Positions 6,067 to 14,301 of a DNA stretch of 32,266 nucleotides are shown here, piece after piece. Position numbers and translations under genes: made by a program. The notes below the pieces were generated by a model. It made no database searches. It was given only the letters and a program-made list of their open reading frames with translations, and was not told the DNA's origin. Source of the DNA: a virus. Position 1 is the stretch's first letter; every line of letters starts with the position of its first letter. The DNA is taken from the IMG/VR virus record IMGVR_UViG_3300035438_000114, positions 1 through 32,266 of that record; one strand, 5' to 3'.

Positions 6067-7668
6067 TTATATTGATGTTATCGTTTCCCAAGCTGCTGCA
6101 CCTCTTACACATAGTTTCCCTAATGTAGTGTCATAAACTACTAATCCACTTGCAGGAGTTGCTATTGCGTTCTTTTGTGTTGTTGTCATTCTTGGAGGAA
6201 GGAAACCTTTTGTTATTGAATTTGCCTGTAAAATAGCCGAAGAATTTGCAAGACCTCCATAATTTCCAGATTCTTCAATTAAAATACCGTTTGTATTTAA
6301 ATCAGTAAAATGAACACCTGCAGACCTAAATTGTAATAATGTTAATGCACTTCCTGTATCTGTTGCAGCTGCAATAGTAGCGGCACTATTATTTAAAAAA
6401 AGTATAGTGCCGTTTGTATTTGAATTTGTAGTTTTAAAAGCCGTATTACCACTTCCTGTTACACTCATCAAATCCCCCGTATCAGCACTATTCCTAACTC
6501 GTAAAGCTATATCTGTTGATAATGCTCCAGGTGCTTTGATCCCAACTCTAGCTGTATTTGAAGCAATTCCCCCTATGTTTAATCTTTTATTCGTATTATC
6601 CCAAAAGAAATTAGCGTTATCTTGTGCTATTGTCGTACCATTTGAGAACAATATTGAGCCTGAAGTCAGGGCAGGTAATTGAAAAGGTGTATAACCTAAA
6701 ATTGTGGCTATTGTTTTAGGCTTCCATAATAATGTTGGAGTGTCGTAAGTTAAAACCTCATTATTATTTGGAGCAATAGCACTAACATTATGTAATTCCT
6801 CTAATTCATAACCGTTATCGACCTTAACAAAAATTTTACCTTGTGTAATATGTGCATATTCTACAAATCCAATGATTACTGTGTGAATAGGTGCAACAGG
6901 TTTTATATTAGTAGCTTGACCTGCTACAGTACCGCTTAAATATAATACATCACCATCTGCCCAAGTTTCACCTTGCAAACTTCCCGTTGTATTTATCTGC
7001 TGTACTTGTCCGCTTGTAGTAATAAAACCCTCTTGATTGTTTAAAATTGTTTCAGTAACTAATCCTAAAGTTGTGGTACTATTTAAATCATTATTCGCTA
7101 AAGCTAAATCTACTTTTGGTCTTTGCCCTTGCGCTCCTGTAACCCTTACAATTTGATAATTAGCTTCTAATAAGGTTATATTTGTAGCTGTTTTATTTAC
7201 AACTCTTGCAACGGTTTCCTGTCCTATTTGTAAAGTTACTGCACCGCCTTTTAGTTTTAAATCTAAAGTTCCCGCTGTGTCATTCCAAACCATTGAGCCA
7301 ACTCCTGTCGGTGCATTTGTCGGTGTTAAATCAAATTCAATATTCCCCGTTTGCAATCCAAACTCTCCCAAATTTACATCTTGTGTTGCTCCAGTATATG
7401 GAACAAAACCAGTTACTGCCGGAATATCTTCTAATGTAATAAATGGATGAACACCATCCTCACCATCATTTATTAAATCGCTCGTTTTAGTAACAGGTGA
7501 ACCTGAAATACTATTAATGTTAACAGTAGTTAAATTTGGCGTTACATCAATTGTTACATTTTCAGTAGTAGAAGTAATATTAAAATCTATAACATCCGTA
7601 GAAATAGAAGGATTAATAACTATATTTTCAATAGTTTCATTAACGGTTATATTTATATTATCTGGCAT
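6067..7668 (-). CDS. Tail fibre or receptor-binding protein
   Basis: 533 residues, low in Cys and rich in Thr, Asn, Ala and Gly. The N-terminus (about 1-60) has repeated short strands alternating Asn, Ile, Thr and Val. The middle (about 190-300) has a repeat-like beta region (GEFGLQTG, GDVLYLSGTVAG, KIFVKVDNGYELEELHNV). The C-terminus contains KGFLPPRMTTTQKNAI and GLVVYDTTLGKLCVRG, common in the tail-fibre and collagen-like structural proteins of Bacteroidetes phages. It probably forms a trimer at the tail tip and binds the host. Host specificity cannot be read from sequence. Confidence 0.8.
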   Translation of the reverse strand: MPDNINITVNETIENIVINPSISTDVIDFNITSTTENVTIDVTPNLTTVNINSISGSPVTKTSDLINDGEDGVHPFITLEDIPAVTGFVPYTGATQDVNLGEFGLQTGNIEFDLTPTNAPTGVGSMVWNDTAGTLDLKLKGGAVTLQIGQETVARVVNKTATNITLLEANYQIVRVTGAQGQRPKVDLALANNDLNSTTTLGLVTETILNNQEGFITTSGQVQQINTTGSLQGETWADGDVLYLSGTVAGQATNIKPVAPIHTVIIGFVEYAHITQGKIFVKVDNGYELEELHNVSAIAPNNNEVLTYDTPTLLWKPKTIATILGYTPFQLPALTSGSILFSNGTTIAQDNANFFWDNTNKRLNIGGIASNTARVGIKAPGALSTDIALRVRNSADTGDLMSVTGSGNTAFKTTNSNTNGTILFLNNSAATIAAATDTGSALTLLQFRSAGVHFTDLNTNGILIEESGNYGGLANSSAILQANSITKGFLPPRMTTTQKNAIATPASGLVVYDTTLGKLCVRGAAAWETITSI

Positions 7669-7669
7669 A

Positions 7670-8005
7670 CTATCTTGTTATATCGCATTTAACAATAAAA
7701 TTACCTTCTACCCAAGTTTTAACAGTTCCATCAGCAAATGTTATTTGTATATCGTAAATATAATTAAATTCAGGAATATTTATAATCTGTTGGTTGATTT
7801 TAAATAAACCTCCCGCAGCGTTTGTAATAGTTAGTCCTGCAGAAGCTACAGAAGTCAATGCTAAAATAGCAACTCCGTTACATTCTTTTTTTAACTGCAT
7901 TTTAATAACAGCACCTGTTAAACTTAATGCAACCGTATTTTTTACAACTGCAAAATTAACCGCTTCAAATGTATCGCCTTTTATATGTGAAAAATTTAAA
8001 CTCAT
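7670..8005 (-). CDS. Putative tail or baseplate protein, 111 aa
   Basis: 111 residues, almost entirely beta-like (SFSHIKGDTFEAVNF-type start, then IKMQLKKEC, LTITNAAGGLFKI, YDIQITFADGTVKTWVEG). This resembles the small beta-sandwich N-terminal domains that attach fibres to siphophage baseplates (BppU-like). It lies one base from the tail fibre gene and overlaps a 30-aa frame by four bases. A role linking fibre to tail is inferred. Confidence 0.6.
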   Translation of the reverse strand: MSLNFSHIKGDTFEAVNFAVVKNTVALSLTGAVIKMQLKKECNGVAILALTSVASAGLTITNAAGGLFKINQQIINIPEFNYIYDIQITFADGTVKTWVEGNFIVKCDITR

Positions 8006-8094
8006 AACTCTTTTTGTTTTTCTAATTTATTTAAAAAGATTTCTAATTTTTTAACATTAGTTTCTTTTGGTTTATATGTTTCTTTTTCTTTCAT
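8002..8094 (-). CDS. 30-aa charged peptide
   Basis: A frame from ATG (8092-8094) to TGA (8002-8004), starting MKEKETYKPKETNVKKLEIF. It is highly Lys/Glu-rich and likely a single helix. It starts two bases after the connector stop and overlaps the next ATG by four bases (ATGA), the coupling seen throughout this operon, so it is probably translated. No family. Confidence 0.5.
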   Translation of the reverse strand: MKEKETYKPKETNVKKLEIFLNKLEKQKEL

Positions 8095-8096
8095 AA

Positions 8097-8594
8097 TTAT
8101 AAAACCCAACCTGCAAAAGAACTATCTTTATCTGGAAATACATCAGCGTTTGAATTCGTATTATATTCAGGAAATAAAGATTGATTAAAACTCATATAAT
8201 CTATAAATCTATTTGTATAACTTTGTGCAACATCACGCTCTTTTTCAATTAAAAAGTCTATTTCATTCTTTTCAACTGTAGTACTGTTTTCCGAGTTATG
8301 TTTAAATACTCCTTTGTTTGATACTTTATAAGCCGCATAAGGCAAAAACTCTACCATTGCCCAATGTATTACCATTGGTTTAATATATACGCTTAAAAGA
8401 GTCGTATATGGTGCTGCTAAATTACCTGCTACAATACCATCGTTAATCTTGTTATATAATTTTGTTCCTAAATAGTTTTGTATGTGTAATTGTTGCGCTT
8501 GAAAGATATACTGTGTATAAATATCAGGGTCTAAATTACCATTTAAAACAGTAAATTTAACTATGTCGTTTGTCGTAATAAATAATCCTTGCAT
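8097..8594 (-). CDS. Head-tail connector / head completion protein
   Basis: 165 residues, mainly helical. The N-terminal part (ITTNDIVKFTVLNGNLDPDIYTQYIFQAQQLHIQNYLG) resembles the gp6-like adaptor proteins of Bacteroidetes phages (DUF6712 type), with further helices around KPMVIHWAMVEFLPYAAYKV. It should bind under the portal ring and close the head after packaging. It lies downstream of the portal, separated from it only by the GIY-YIG gene, which supports the call. Confidence 0.7.
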   Translation of the reverse strand: MQGLFITTNDIVKFTVLNGNLDPDIYTQYIFQAQQLHIQNYLGTKLYNKINDGIVAGNLAAPYTTLLSVYIKPMVIHWAMVEFLPYAAYKVSNKGVFKHNSENSTTVEKNEIDFLIEKERDVAQSYTNRFIDYMSFNQSLFPEYNTNSNADVFPDKDSSFAGWVL

Positions 8595-8595
8595 A

Positions 8596-9114
8596 TTAAA
8601 TAATATTATATTTATTAATTATTTTTCCATTTAACTGCATAGATGCATATGCTTGTGAAATATTCAAATCTCTTGCACATTCAGAAATACTTTCATAATT
8701 TTTATTTGTATGTCCACAAAATACTTTTTTCATTCTTTTTTTTATAGCATTAATTGGTTCATATCCTTTCATTCTTTCTTTACTTTTTAAAATATTTTCT
8801 TCAGTATGTTTTTTTCCTGTAAAACCACTACCGCCACTTAATACATCAATATGATTTAATCCGTTTTCTATTGTATCATAATATTTAATATAAATACCTT
8901 CCATTCTATCCTTTTCATATTTATTTTCAGATAAAAATAAAACTTCTATTATGTGATTTTCAATACCATATTTTCTTAATGAAGAATATAATTTTAAATT
9001 TTTTGTTTTAGAACGATATTTATGTTCAATCATTCTTCTTTCTATGTTTGAAGATTGACCAATATATATTTTACCTGATGGACTTGTTATTTTATATATT
9101 CCTGATTGTGCCAT
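8596..9114 (-). CDS. GIY-YIG homing endonuclease with NUMOD-like tail
   Basis: 172 residues. GIYKITSPSGKIYIGQS at about 5-21 is a textbook GIY-YIG motif, followed by ERRMIEHK with the conserved Arg and His, and by MEGIYIKYYDTIENGLNHID containing the catalytic Glu. SGGSGFTGKKHTEE follows, then a C-terminal NUMOD1-like DNA-binding helix (SISECARDLNISQAYASMQL). It cuts specific DNA to promote its own transfer. It is wedged one base from both the portal and the connector, so it splits the head module. Confidence 0.93.
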   Translation of the reverse strand: MAQSGIYKITSPSGKIYIGQSSNIERRMIEHKYRSKTKNLKLYSSLRKYGIENHIIEVLFLSENKYEKDRMEGIYIKYYDTIENGLNHIDVLSGGSGFTGKKHTEENILKSKERMKGYEPINAIKKRMKKVFCGHTNKNYESISECARDLNISQAYASMQLNGKIINKYNII

Positions 9115-9115
9115 A

Positions 9116-10894
9116 TTATACGTCTTTAGGTAAATTTTTGTTATTAGGATGAAAACCTTTTAAAGGCATATCATTTGGCATCATCGCTACTTCTTTTTGA
9201 TTTCTAACTCTATAACCATATTTTTCAGCAGTTGCTACAGATATAGTTTTAGCATTTGGATTGTTTACATCAATTTTAACTCCTTCCATATTTACAAAAG
9301 TCTTTCTTAAAAACTTATGGTGGCAACGTGGTCCGCCTTTATATAAAAAGCAATTATAATTTTGACCATTATGTCCAAAGCCAGGATTTACAATATTTGT
9401 ATTTACATTTTCTAAATCTTCTTTTCTATAAACTCTACCATTATTTGAAGCAGTCATCATTTTTTGACAAAAGTCTCTTTCTGCATTTTGATTACCTGTA
9501 TAAGTGTATCTTGTAATAAATTTAAAACTATCTATTTCTTTATCTTGTTCAGATTTAGCATTTGGTCTAGCTGTAACAGTAGTTGCAAAACCCCATATTT
9601 TAGATAATGTACTTTTTTTATTTAGATTATTAATTTCAGAATCTAATTCTTCTTCTGTTTCATAATCAACTTCAGTTTCATCAACACAAACCCAATTGTC
9701 AGATAATATTTCTCCTTTAGAAGAAAGAAAATCATCAAGTTCTACATTAGTTTCAGCAGACATTTTAACTCCAGTTTCTTCTTCTGTGGTTTCAGCGTTC
9801 ATTCCTGATATATCTACAAATTCTAAAGGTTGAATAGTTTTAAAATAAAGTTTTAAAGAAATACCATTAATAGCTAATATCTCATCTAAAGCGTCTATAA
9901 TTTCAAGTTGGTAAGGTTTTATTACTATGTTGTCAAATAGTAGAGTAGCAGTCTTTATTTCGTCTGCATTGTTACCTAATCCACCATCACCAGTTCGTAT
10001 TCCTAATAACATAGGTGAAGTAACTCTATGTCCTACAATTAACTTATCAAAACATTCTTTACTTAAATACTCGTAATGTGCTGGTGCATCATTTAAAGGT
10101 AAATCTTCAACTGTAGTTTTAGATTCTGCATTAGCATTAAAAGCAATAATAACTTTTTCTCCTCTTGCACCTGTTAATTTACCAAGTACATCACGCTTCA
10201 TTTTATCACGCATTTCTTCAGTAGGAATACCATTGTTGAAATTGATTACTTTAGTTCCGCTAAATCCATTTTGACAATCATTAATTTGATAGTCTGCTAT
10301 GTTTTCTTCAAGCAAAGCATAAGGCAAAGAACCACTATAATCTATTGGAGAATAATAATCAAAACCACTAACGTAAGGATGTAAAATATATAATTCAACT
10401 TCGTTACCATTACCAAAACCAAAAGCAGGAATCTTTTTTAATTCTTCACTTGGTTTCTTTTTAGTCCAATCAGGATGATAATACCAATTCTCTATTTGTC
10501 CTTTATCATTACATTTTTCTGCTCTTAATGTGTGCATAGGAAAATGAAGTATTTGCTTTACTTGTTTCTTTTCCATTACAACTTGCATAGCAGCCATTCC
10601 TAAAAGTTTTCTTTCTAAAGCTATTTTCTTTAAATCAGAATCTTTTATAATAGATTTCATTTGTGCATATTCGTTTGGCTTTTTATTAGAATCTAAAGCA
10701 TCTAATCCTTTACCATAAATCATATTAGCAACTCCTGTTATAATAGCACCATTTGTAGCACTATATAAATATCTATCAATTAAATATTGAAAGTAATTAT
10801 TATCACTTCCGTATTCTATATAATCGTTCTTTTTATTTTCTTGTATTACAGGACTTGTATAAGCACTTAAATTTACTATTGATATATTACTCAT
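9116..10894 (-). CDS. Portal protein with C-terminal Cys/His module
   Basis: 592 residues. The region 1-380 looks like a phage portal (YLYSATNGAIITGVANMIYG, then ASPMLL-type segment RVTSPMLLGIRTGDGG and DNIVIKPYQLEIIDAL), forming the dodecameric DNA gate at the capsid vertex. A Glu-rich linker (about 395-430) leads to a C-terminal module (about 450-590) with ERDFCQKMM and CFLYKGGPRCHHKFLRKTF, resembling the tail end of SPP1 gp7-like head morphogenesis proteins. No separate morphogenesis gene is seen, so portal and morphogenesis functions may be fused. The portal call is strong; the fusion is inferred. Confidence 0.82.
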   Translation of the reverse strand: MSNISIVNLSAYTSPVIQENKKNDYIEYGSDNNYFQYLIDRYLYSATNGAIITGVANMIYGKGLDALDSNKKPNEYAQMKSIIKDSDLKKIALERKLLGMAAMQVVMEKKQVKQILHFPMHTLRAEKCNDKGQIENWYYHPDWTKKKPSEELKKIPAFGFGNGNEVELYILHPYVSGFDYYSPIDYSGSLPYALLEENIADYQINDCQNGFSGTKVINFNNGIPTEEMRDKMKRDVLGKLTGARGEKVIIAFNANAESKTTVEDLPLNDAPAHYEYLSKECFDKLIVGHRVTSPMLLGIRTGDGGLGNNADEIKTATLLFDNIVIKPYQLEIIDALDEILAINGISLKLYFKTIQPLEFVDISGMNAETTEEETGVKMSAETNVELDDFLSSKGEILSDNWVCVDETEVDYETEEELDSEINNLNKKSTLSKIWGFATTVTARPNAKSEQDKEIDSFKFITRYTYTGNQNAERDFCQKMMTASNNGRVYRKEDLENVNTNIVNPGFGHNGQNYNCFLYKGGPRCHHKFLRKTFVNMEGVKIDVNNPNAKTISVATAEKYGYRVRNQKEVAMMPNDMPLKGFHPNNKNLPKDV

Positions 10895-11216
10895 AAATTT
10901 TAAATTCGTTGTTTGTAACGTTTGCTACATATTGATTTTGATTAACTGTATAATCTTTTACTTCTTGATTTGTGCAAAATATTTTATCTTTATAAACTAT
11001 ATCAGAATTGTTTTTAATAGTCAAGTTATAAAATGTATTTTCTTTTAAAGCAAAAATAGTTGTAGCAGTTATATAATAATCTGACAAATAAAAATCAGCT
11101 GCTATATTAGTTTCGACATTTGTAGTTTCATTTCTTAAAACAATAGTTGTAGCGTTCATTTCACGAGGTATAAACGTTATGCTTTGTGCAGTATCTTGTT
11201 CTTTTAAAATTATCAT
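10887..11216 (-). CDS. Hypothetical head-region protein, 109 aa
   Basis: 109 residues, beta-rich, with the phrase SITFIPREMNATTIVLRNET and a C-terminus DKIFCTNQEV followed by short strands. It sits between the putative major tail protein and the portal, overlapping the portal start by eight bases. A small virion or head-tail component is plausible, but the family function is unknown. A terminator lies between it and the gene upstream. Confidence 0.6.
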   Translation of the reverse strand: MIILKEQDTAQSITFIPREMNATTIVLRNETTNVETNIAADFYLSDYYITATTIFALKENTFYNLTIKNNSDIVYKDKIFCTNQEVKDYTVNQNQYVANVTNNEFKIYE

Positions 11217-11264
11217 AAACTATTTTTATATATTAATAATTTAAAGTTAAAATTGTTTTAAAAC

Positions 11265-11295
11265 AAAAAAAAAGGATGCTAAATAAATAGCACCC
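11265..11295 (-). terminator. Terminator after putative major tail gene
   Basis: On the minus strand GGGTGCTA (11288-11295) pairs with TAGCATCC (11274-11281) around a 6-base loop, with one G-U pair, followed by nine T (11265-11273). It lies 25 bases past the stop of the putative tail protein and inside the virion operon. Confidence 0.88.
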
Positions 11296-11320
11296 TTCTT
11301 AAAAAAAACAAACAATAATA

Positions 11321-11863
11321 TTATGCTACAGTACCTTCAACAATAGAAGCTAAAATACCTGTAGTTAACGGTCCAGTTACAAAGTTTGCAGCAACAGGCT
11401 CCATTCCTTGAAATTCCATAGAATATCCACTTTTATCAGCCATTGCAGCACCATTTGAAATAGTTGCAGTCACTAAGTCCATTCCTTTTGTTAAACCAGC
11501 TAAAAAGAAATTACCATTGTTATCTTCAATAATAACTTGTGGTCTACCATAAGCTAGTAATTTCAATTGCTTGTGGTCAGCAATAGTCAATTTATTCATA
11601 CTTAAAGTTAGTTTTTGGTCTACAAATGTAGTTCCATTTTCTCTTGATGAAGTGACAGTTTGTTCAAATGTTGAAGTTCCTTTTAATTCATATTTATAAC
11701 CAACAGGAGTTCCTCCTAATGCAGTTATAACATCTTCTTGTCCTGCAGTTGCAGAATAAGTTACCGTTGTTGCATCACCCCAGTTAATGAAGTATGCAGC
11801 TCTTAATCCACCGATTGAATTTTTACATTGTTCGGCACGTCCTAAAGAAATATCGCAAGGCAT
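11321..11863 (-). CDS. Putative major tail (tube) protein
   Basis: 180 residues, mostly beta-like, starting MPCDISLGRAEQCKNSIGG and containing YKYELKGTSTFEQTVTSSRENGTTFVDQ-type strands, KLTLSMNKLT and GYSMEFQGMEP. A beta-sandwich profile and flanking strong terminators, as for an abundant virion protein, fit a tail tube subunit. It is directly downstream of the major capsid gene. An alternative is a head decoration protein. No sequence motif is decisive. Confidence 0.6.
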   Translation of the reverse strand: MPCDISLGRAEQCKNSIGGLRAAYFINWGDATTVTYSATAGQEDVITALGGTPVGYKYELKGTSTFEQTVTSSRENGTTFVDQKLTLSMNKLTIADHKQLKLLAYGRPQVIIEDNNGNFFLAGLTKGMDLVTATISNGAAMADKSGYSMEFQGMEPVAANFVTGPLTTGILASIVEGTVA

Positions 11864-11886
11864 AGTTTATATTTTTTAAAGTTAAT

Positions 11887-11913
11887 AAAAAAGGGCAGGT
11901 GCTTTACCTACCC
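11887..11913 (-). terminator. Terminator after major capsid gene
   Basis: On the minus strand GGGTAGGT (11906-11913) pairs with ACCTGCCC (11893-11900) around a 5-base loop, followed by six T (11887-11892). It is 24 bases past the capsid stop. Since no promoter is evident before the next gene, it is likely partial and tunes downstream expression. Confidence 0.88.
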
Positions 11914-11937
11914 TTATTTAATTATTATTTATAATGA

Positions 11938-12882
11938 TTATGCAGCTGGAGTGTAAAGAACAATTTCAGCACCAACACCATATTGAACAGCAGCTGTAAA
12001 TCTTGCTACAATTCTTACGTTTTCTGAACCATCAATGTCAGCCATATCAATTACTTTGATTTCGTTTTGGTCTGATAACAAACCTGTTCCAAAATATAAG
12101 TTAGATTTTTGTGCAGCCATCATATAATCGTTAGTCATTCCGTTACAAACAAAGATTTTAACACCATCAAAAGATAATGAACCATTGTTAAACCATTGAG
12201 TTCCCATTGTATTAGTACCATTAGCACCAAGTCCAGAAGCTCCGAATCCTCCTAAAGCACGTACATAATCACGAGCAACGGATTGAGAAATATATAAGTA
12301 TAAATCTTCTTTTCCGTAAAGTGAAGCAGGAATCAAGTCAACAACTTTTCCAAGTTCAGCAATTACGTTAGCAGCAGTAACTCCACCAGAAGCAGGAGAA
12401 GCTACATCAAGTACAGTAGCATCAGCAGTAGCAAGAGTTAAGAATCCGTCAAACTCACCAGCATTAGCTGTAACACCTTTCCAAATGTTTTGTTCTGTTT
12501 TTTCAGCAATTTTAGAAACAACGTGTGCTAATAAGAAATCTGCAAAAGCAGGAGGTAAATTATCAAATGAAGAATATCCCATTTGAACAGCTTCCCAATC
12601 AGATTTGAAATCTTTTTTACAAAGTTGTAAGTTTACTTGAAATTCTTCAGGAGTAATTACTCTTTCAGTTAATGTTACAGTAGAAGTAGCATCAAAATCA
12701 CAAGTAGCGTTTTTAACGATTGCATCTGTAGCAATTCTTTTAATAACCTCTTTGTATTTTACATTAGGTTTAACTTCGATTCCACCATTTGCAATAGTAG
12801 AACCTGACAATAAAGCAGCAGAAATGTATTTTCCTGCAAATTCTCCAGCATAGGAAGTTGTAATACTTGTAGTAGTAGCCAT
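11938..12882 (-). CDS. Major capsid protein
   Basis: 314 residues, a typical HK97-fold size. The N-terminus is polar (MATTTSITTSYAGEFAGKYI), followed by a long segment with KYKEVIKRIATDAIVK, then a helical spine (FADFLLAHVVSKIAEKTEQNIWKG), a glycine-rich loop, and a beta-rich end (VRIVARFTAAVQYGVGAEIVLY). It forms the icosahedral shell. The protease and scaffold-like genes precede it and the portal follows; a strong terminator lies just downstream, suiting a highly expressed gene. Codon use is less AT-extreme than in neighbours, another sign of high expression. Confidence 0.85.
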   Translation of the reverse strand: MATTTSITTSYAGEFAGKYISAALLSGSTIANGGIEVKPNVKYKEVIKRIATDAIVKNATCDFDATSTVTLTERVITPEEFQVNLQLCKKDFKSDWEAVQMGYSSFDNLPPAFADFLLAHVVSKIAEKTEQNIWKGVTANAGEFDGFLTLATADATVLDVASPASGGVTAANVIAELGKVVDLIPASLYGKEDLYLYISQSVARDYVRALGGFGASGLGANGTNTMGTQWFNNGSLSFDGVKIFVCNGMTNDYMMAAQKSNLYFGTGLLSDQNEIKVIDMADIDGSENVRIVARFTAAVQYGVGAEIVLYTPAA

Positions 12883-12888
12883 AATTTA

Positions 12889-13422
12889 TTAATTAAAAAG
12901 TTTTGCCATAACTATATCTTGTGTAGTCATTTGGCGGTTAGTTGATATTTTATTTAGTTTAACTTCGTTTTTAACTTCAGGAGAGTGTGTTAATGGTTCA
13001 ACAACAACTTCTGAACTTAATTCTTGTTTTACTGATTTTAATTCAGCAATTTGTGCTTGTAGTTTTTCAATTTCAGCAAAGAACATTTCTTTTGAAACTG
13101 ATTCTACAATTCTTTTAGGAGTAGCTGGTTCAGCTTGTGCTTCAACTTCAACTTCTACTTCAGCTTCTGGTGCTTCAACTTCAGCTACAGGTTCTTTAAT
13201 TTCAGCAATAACACCCTCAACGGTTACAACTAAAATCATTCCATCTTCTAATTCGTATTCTCCAACAGGCAAAGGAATTTTTTCCTCGCCATTGACAATA
13301 AAAACAGCATTATCCGTTTCAAAAGCATCAGCTTCTAAAACAGTAACTCCATCTTTAAGTTTCATTTGAGCAAGATTTACATCCATACCCAAAAGAGTTT
13401 TAATTTCATTAATTACATTCAT
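12889..13422 (-). CDS. Putative scaffolding protein
   Basis: 177 residues. A beta-like N-terminal half ends at about 80, followed by an acidic Glu/Val/Ala repeat region (about 78-100: EPVAEVEAPEAEVEVEVEA), a coiled-coil-like helix (FAEIEKLQAQIAELKSVKQELS) and a polar C-terminus. Acidic, helical proteins coded six bases before the major capsid are usually scaffolds that guide procapsid assembly and are then cut by the protease. Called by position and composition. Confidence 0.68.
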   Translation of the reverse strand: MNVINEIKTLLGMDVNLAQMKLKDGVTVLEADAFETDNAVFIVNGEEKIPLPVGEYELEDGMILVVTVEGVIAEIKEPVAEVEAPEAEVEVEVEAQAEPATPKRIVESVSKEMFFAEIEKLQAQIAELKSVKQELSSEVVVEPLTHSPEVKNEVKLNKISTNRQMTTQDIVMAKLFN

Positions 13423-13471
13423 ATCTAATTATTTTTTAGTATTAATTATTATTATTTATTTTTGTTATAAA

Positions 13472-13657
13472 TTACGAACTTACATTCGTTATAACTCTTG
13501 CATTATTGGTGTTTGTAATTGTACTTGTTTGTTGATTAAAAGTAGAACCTATTCCTTGTTCTTGTAATTCTCCATTGCAACACTTTTGAGAGTATTTACC
13601 ATCTTTACATAAACAACCTCTATTACCACCTTTTGGTGAACTTGTTTTATTTCCCAT
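13472..13657 (-). CDS. Cys-containing small protein, 61 aa
   Basis: The start is taken at MGNKTSSPKGG (ATG at 13655-13657), four bases after the protease stop; a longer reading from 13681 would overlap it. A cluster CLCKDGKYSQKCCNG at about 16-30 suggests metal binding or disulfides, followed by a Thr/Asn-rich tail. It lies between the protease and the scaffold genes, so a head-related role is possible. Function unknown. Confidence 0.6.
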   Translation of the reverse strand: MGNKTSSPKGGNRGCLCKDGKYSQKCCNGELQEQGIGSTFNQQTSTITNTNNARVITNVSS

Positions 13658-13661
13658 AATT

Positions 13662-14258
13662 TTATTTATTAATTTCAGCATTAGTTATTATTGATTTTAT
13701 TTTTTCTATTAATTTATCTTGTATTAATTGTGAAGATAATTTTTGCTCATCACTAAAATATCCTTCAACACTTATTCCTAAATAAGTTCCATCTTTAATT
13801 TCTTGCCAAACTTTATCGTTTTCAATACTCATAATAACAGCCCAAGAACCTTCTGCAGCGTTTAAATTATAAATAGCAGATTTATCCATTTTAGGATTTT
13901 CTACTATCCAAGATTCAACAACTGAAACGCCATCTACTTCTGTTTTATGTTCTAATGTAGCGTTATTATTATTTAATTTTTTTAAATATAATTGACCTGC
14001 TTTTTTTACAGTTTCTTTTGAAAACTTAATGTTGTATTCGTAATCGCCATTTCTTCTATAAATCAATTTATCAGGAACTAAAGCTAAACCTATAATGATT
14101 CTTTTTTCATCATCAATAGATTTAAATTCTATTCTATGATTATTTAAAGCAACCCAATTTTCTTCTGTAGCAGGAAACTTTACTAAACTTAATGCTTCTA
14201 TTCCATCGTTGTCAGCAGTTTCATCAATAAATAATTCTATCGTTTCTAAATTTTTCAT
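13662..14258 (-). CDS. Prohead serine protease (XkdF-like)
   Basis: 198 residues. Conserved features of phage prohead (S78/XkdF-type) proteases are visible: IIIGLALVPDK, the His in LEHKTEV, then VVESWIVENPKMDKS, and GSWAVIMSIENDKVWQEIKDG followed by GISVEGYF, with the Ser of GISVEG as candidate nucleophile. It would cleave scaffold and capsid N-termini during maturation. It lies downstream of the tape measure and upstream of the scaffold and capsid genes, so the head block begins here. Confidence 0.83.
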   Translation of the reverse strand: MKNLETIELFIDETADNDGIEALSLVKFPATEENWVALNNHRIEFKSIDDEKRIIIGLALVPDKLIYRRNGDYEYNIKFSKETVKKAGQLYLKKLNNNNATLEHKTEVDGVSVVESWIVENPKMDKSAIYNLNAAEGSWAVIMSIENDKVWQEIKDGTYLGISVEGYFSDEQKLSSQLIQDKLIEKIKSIITNAEINK

Positions 14259-14301
14259 ATTTTTTATTTATATTTTTATAATAAATTATTTAATAATTTG
14301 T

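Noticed and set aside
6407-7439. Plus-strand open frames opposite the tail fibre gene
   Set aside because: Antisense to a long gene with recognisable fibre motifs; products are hydrophobic low-complexity shadows.
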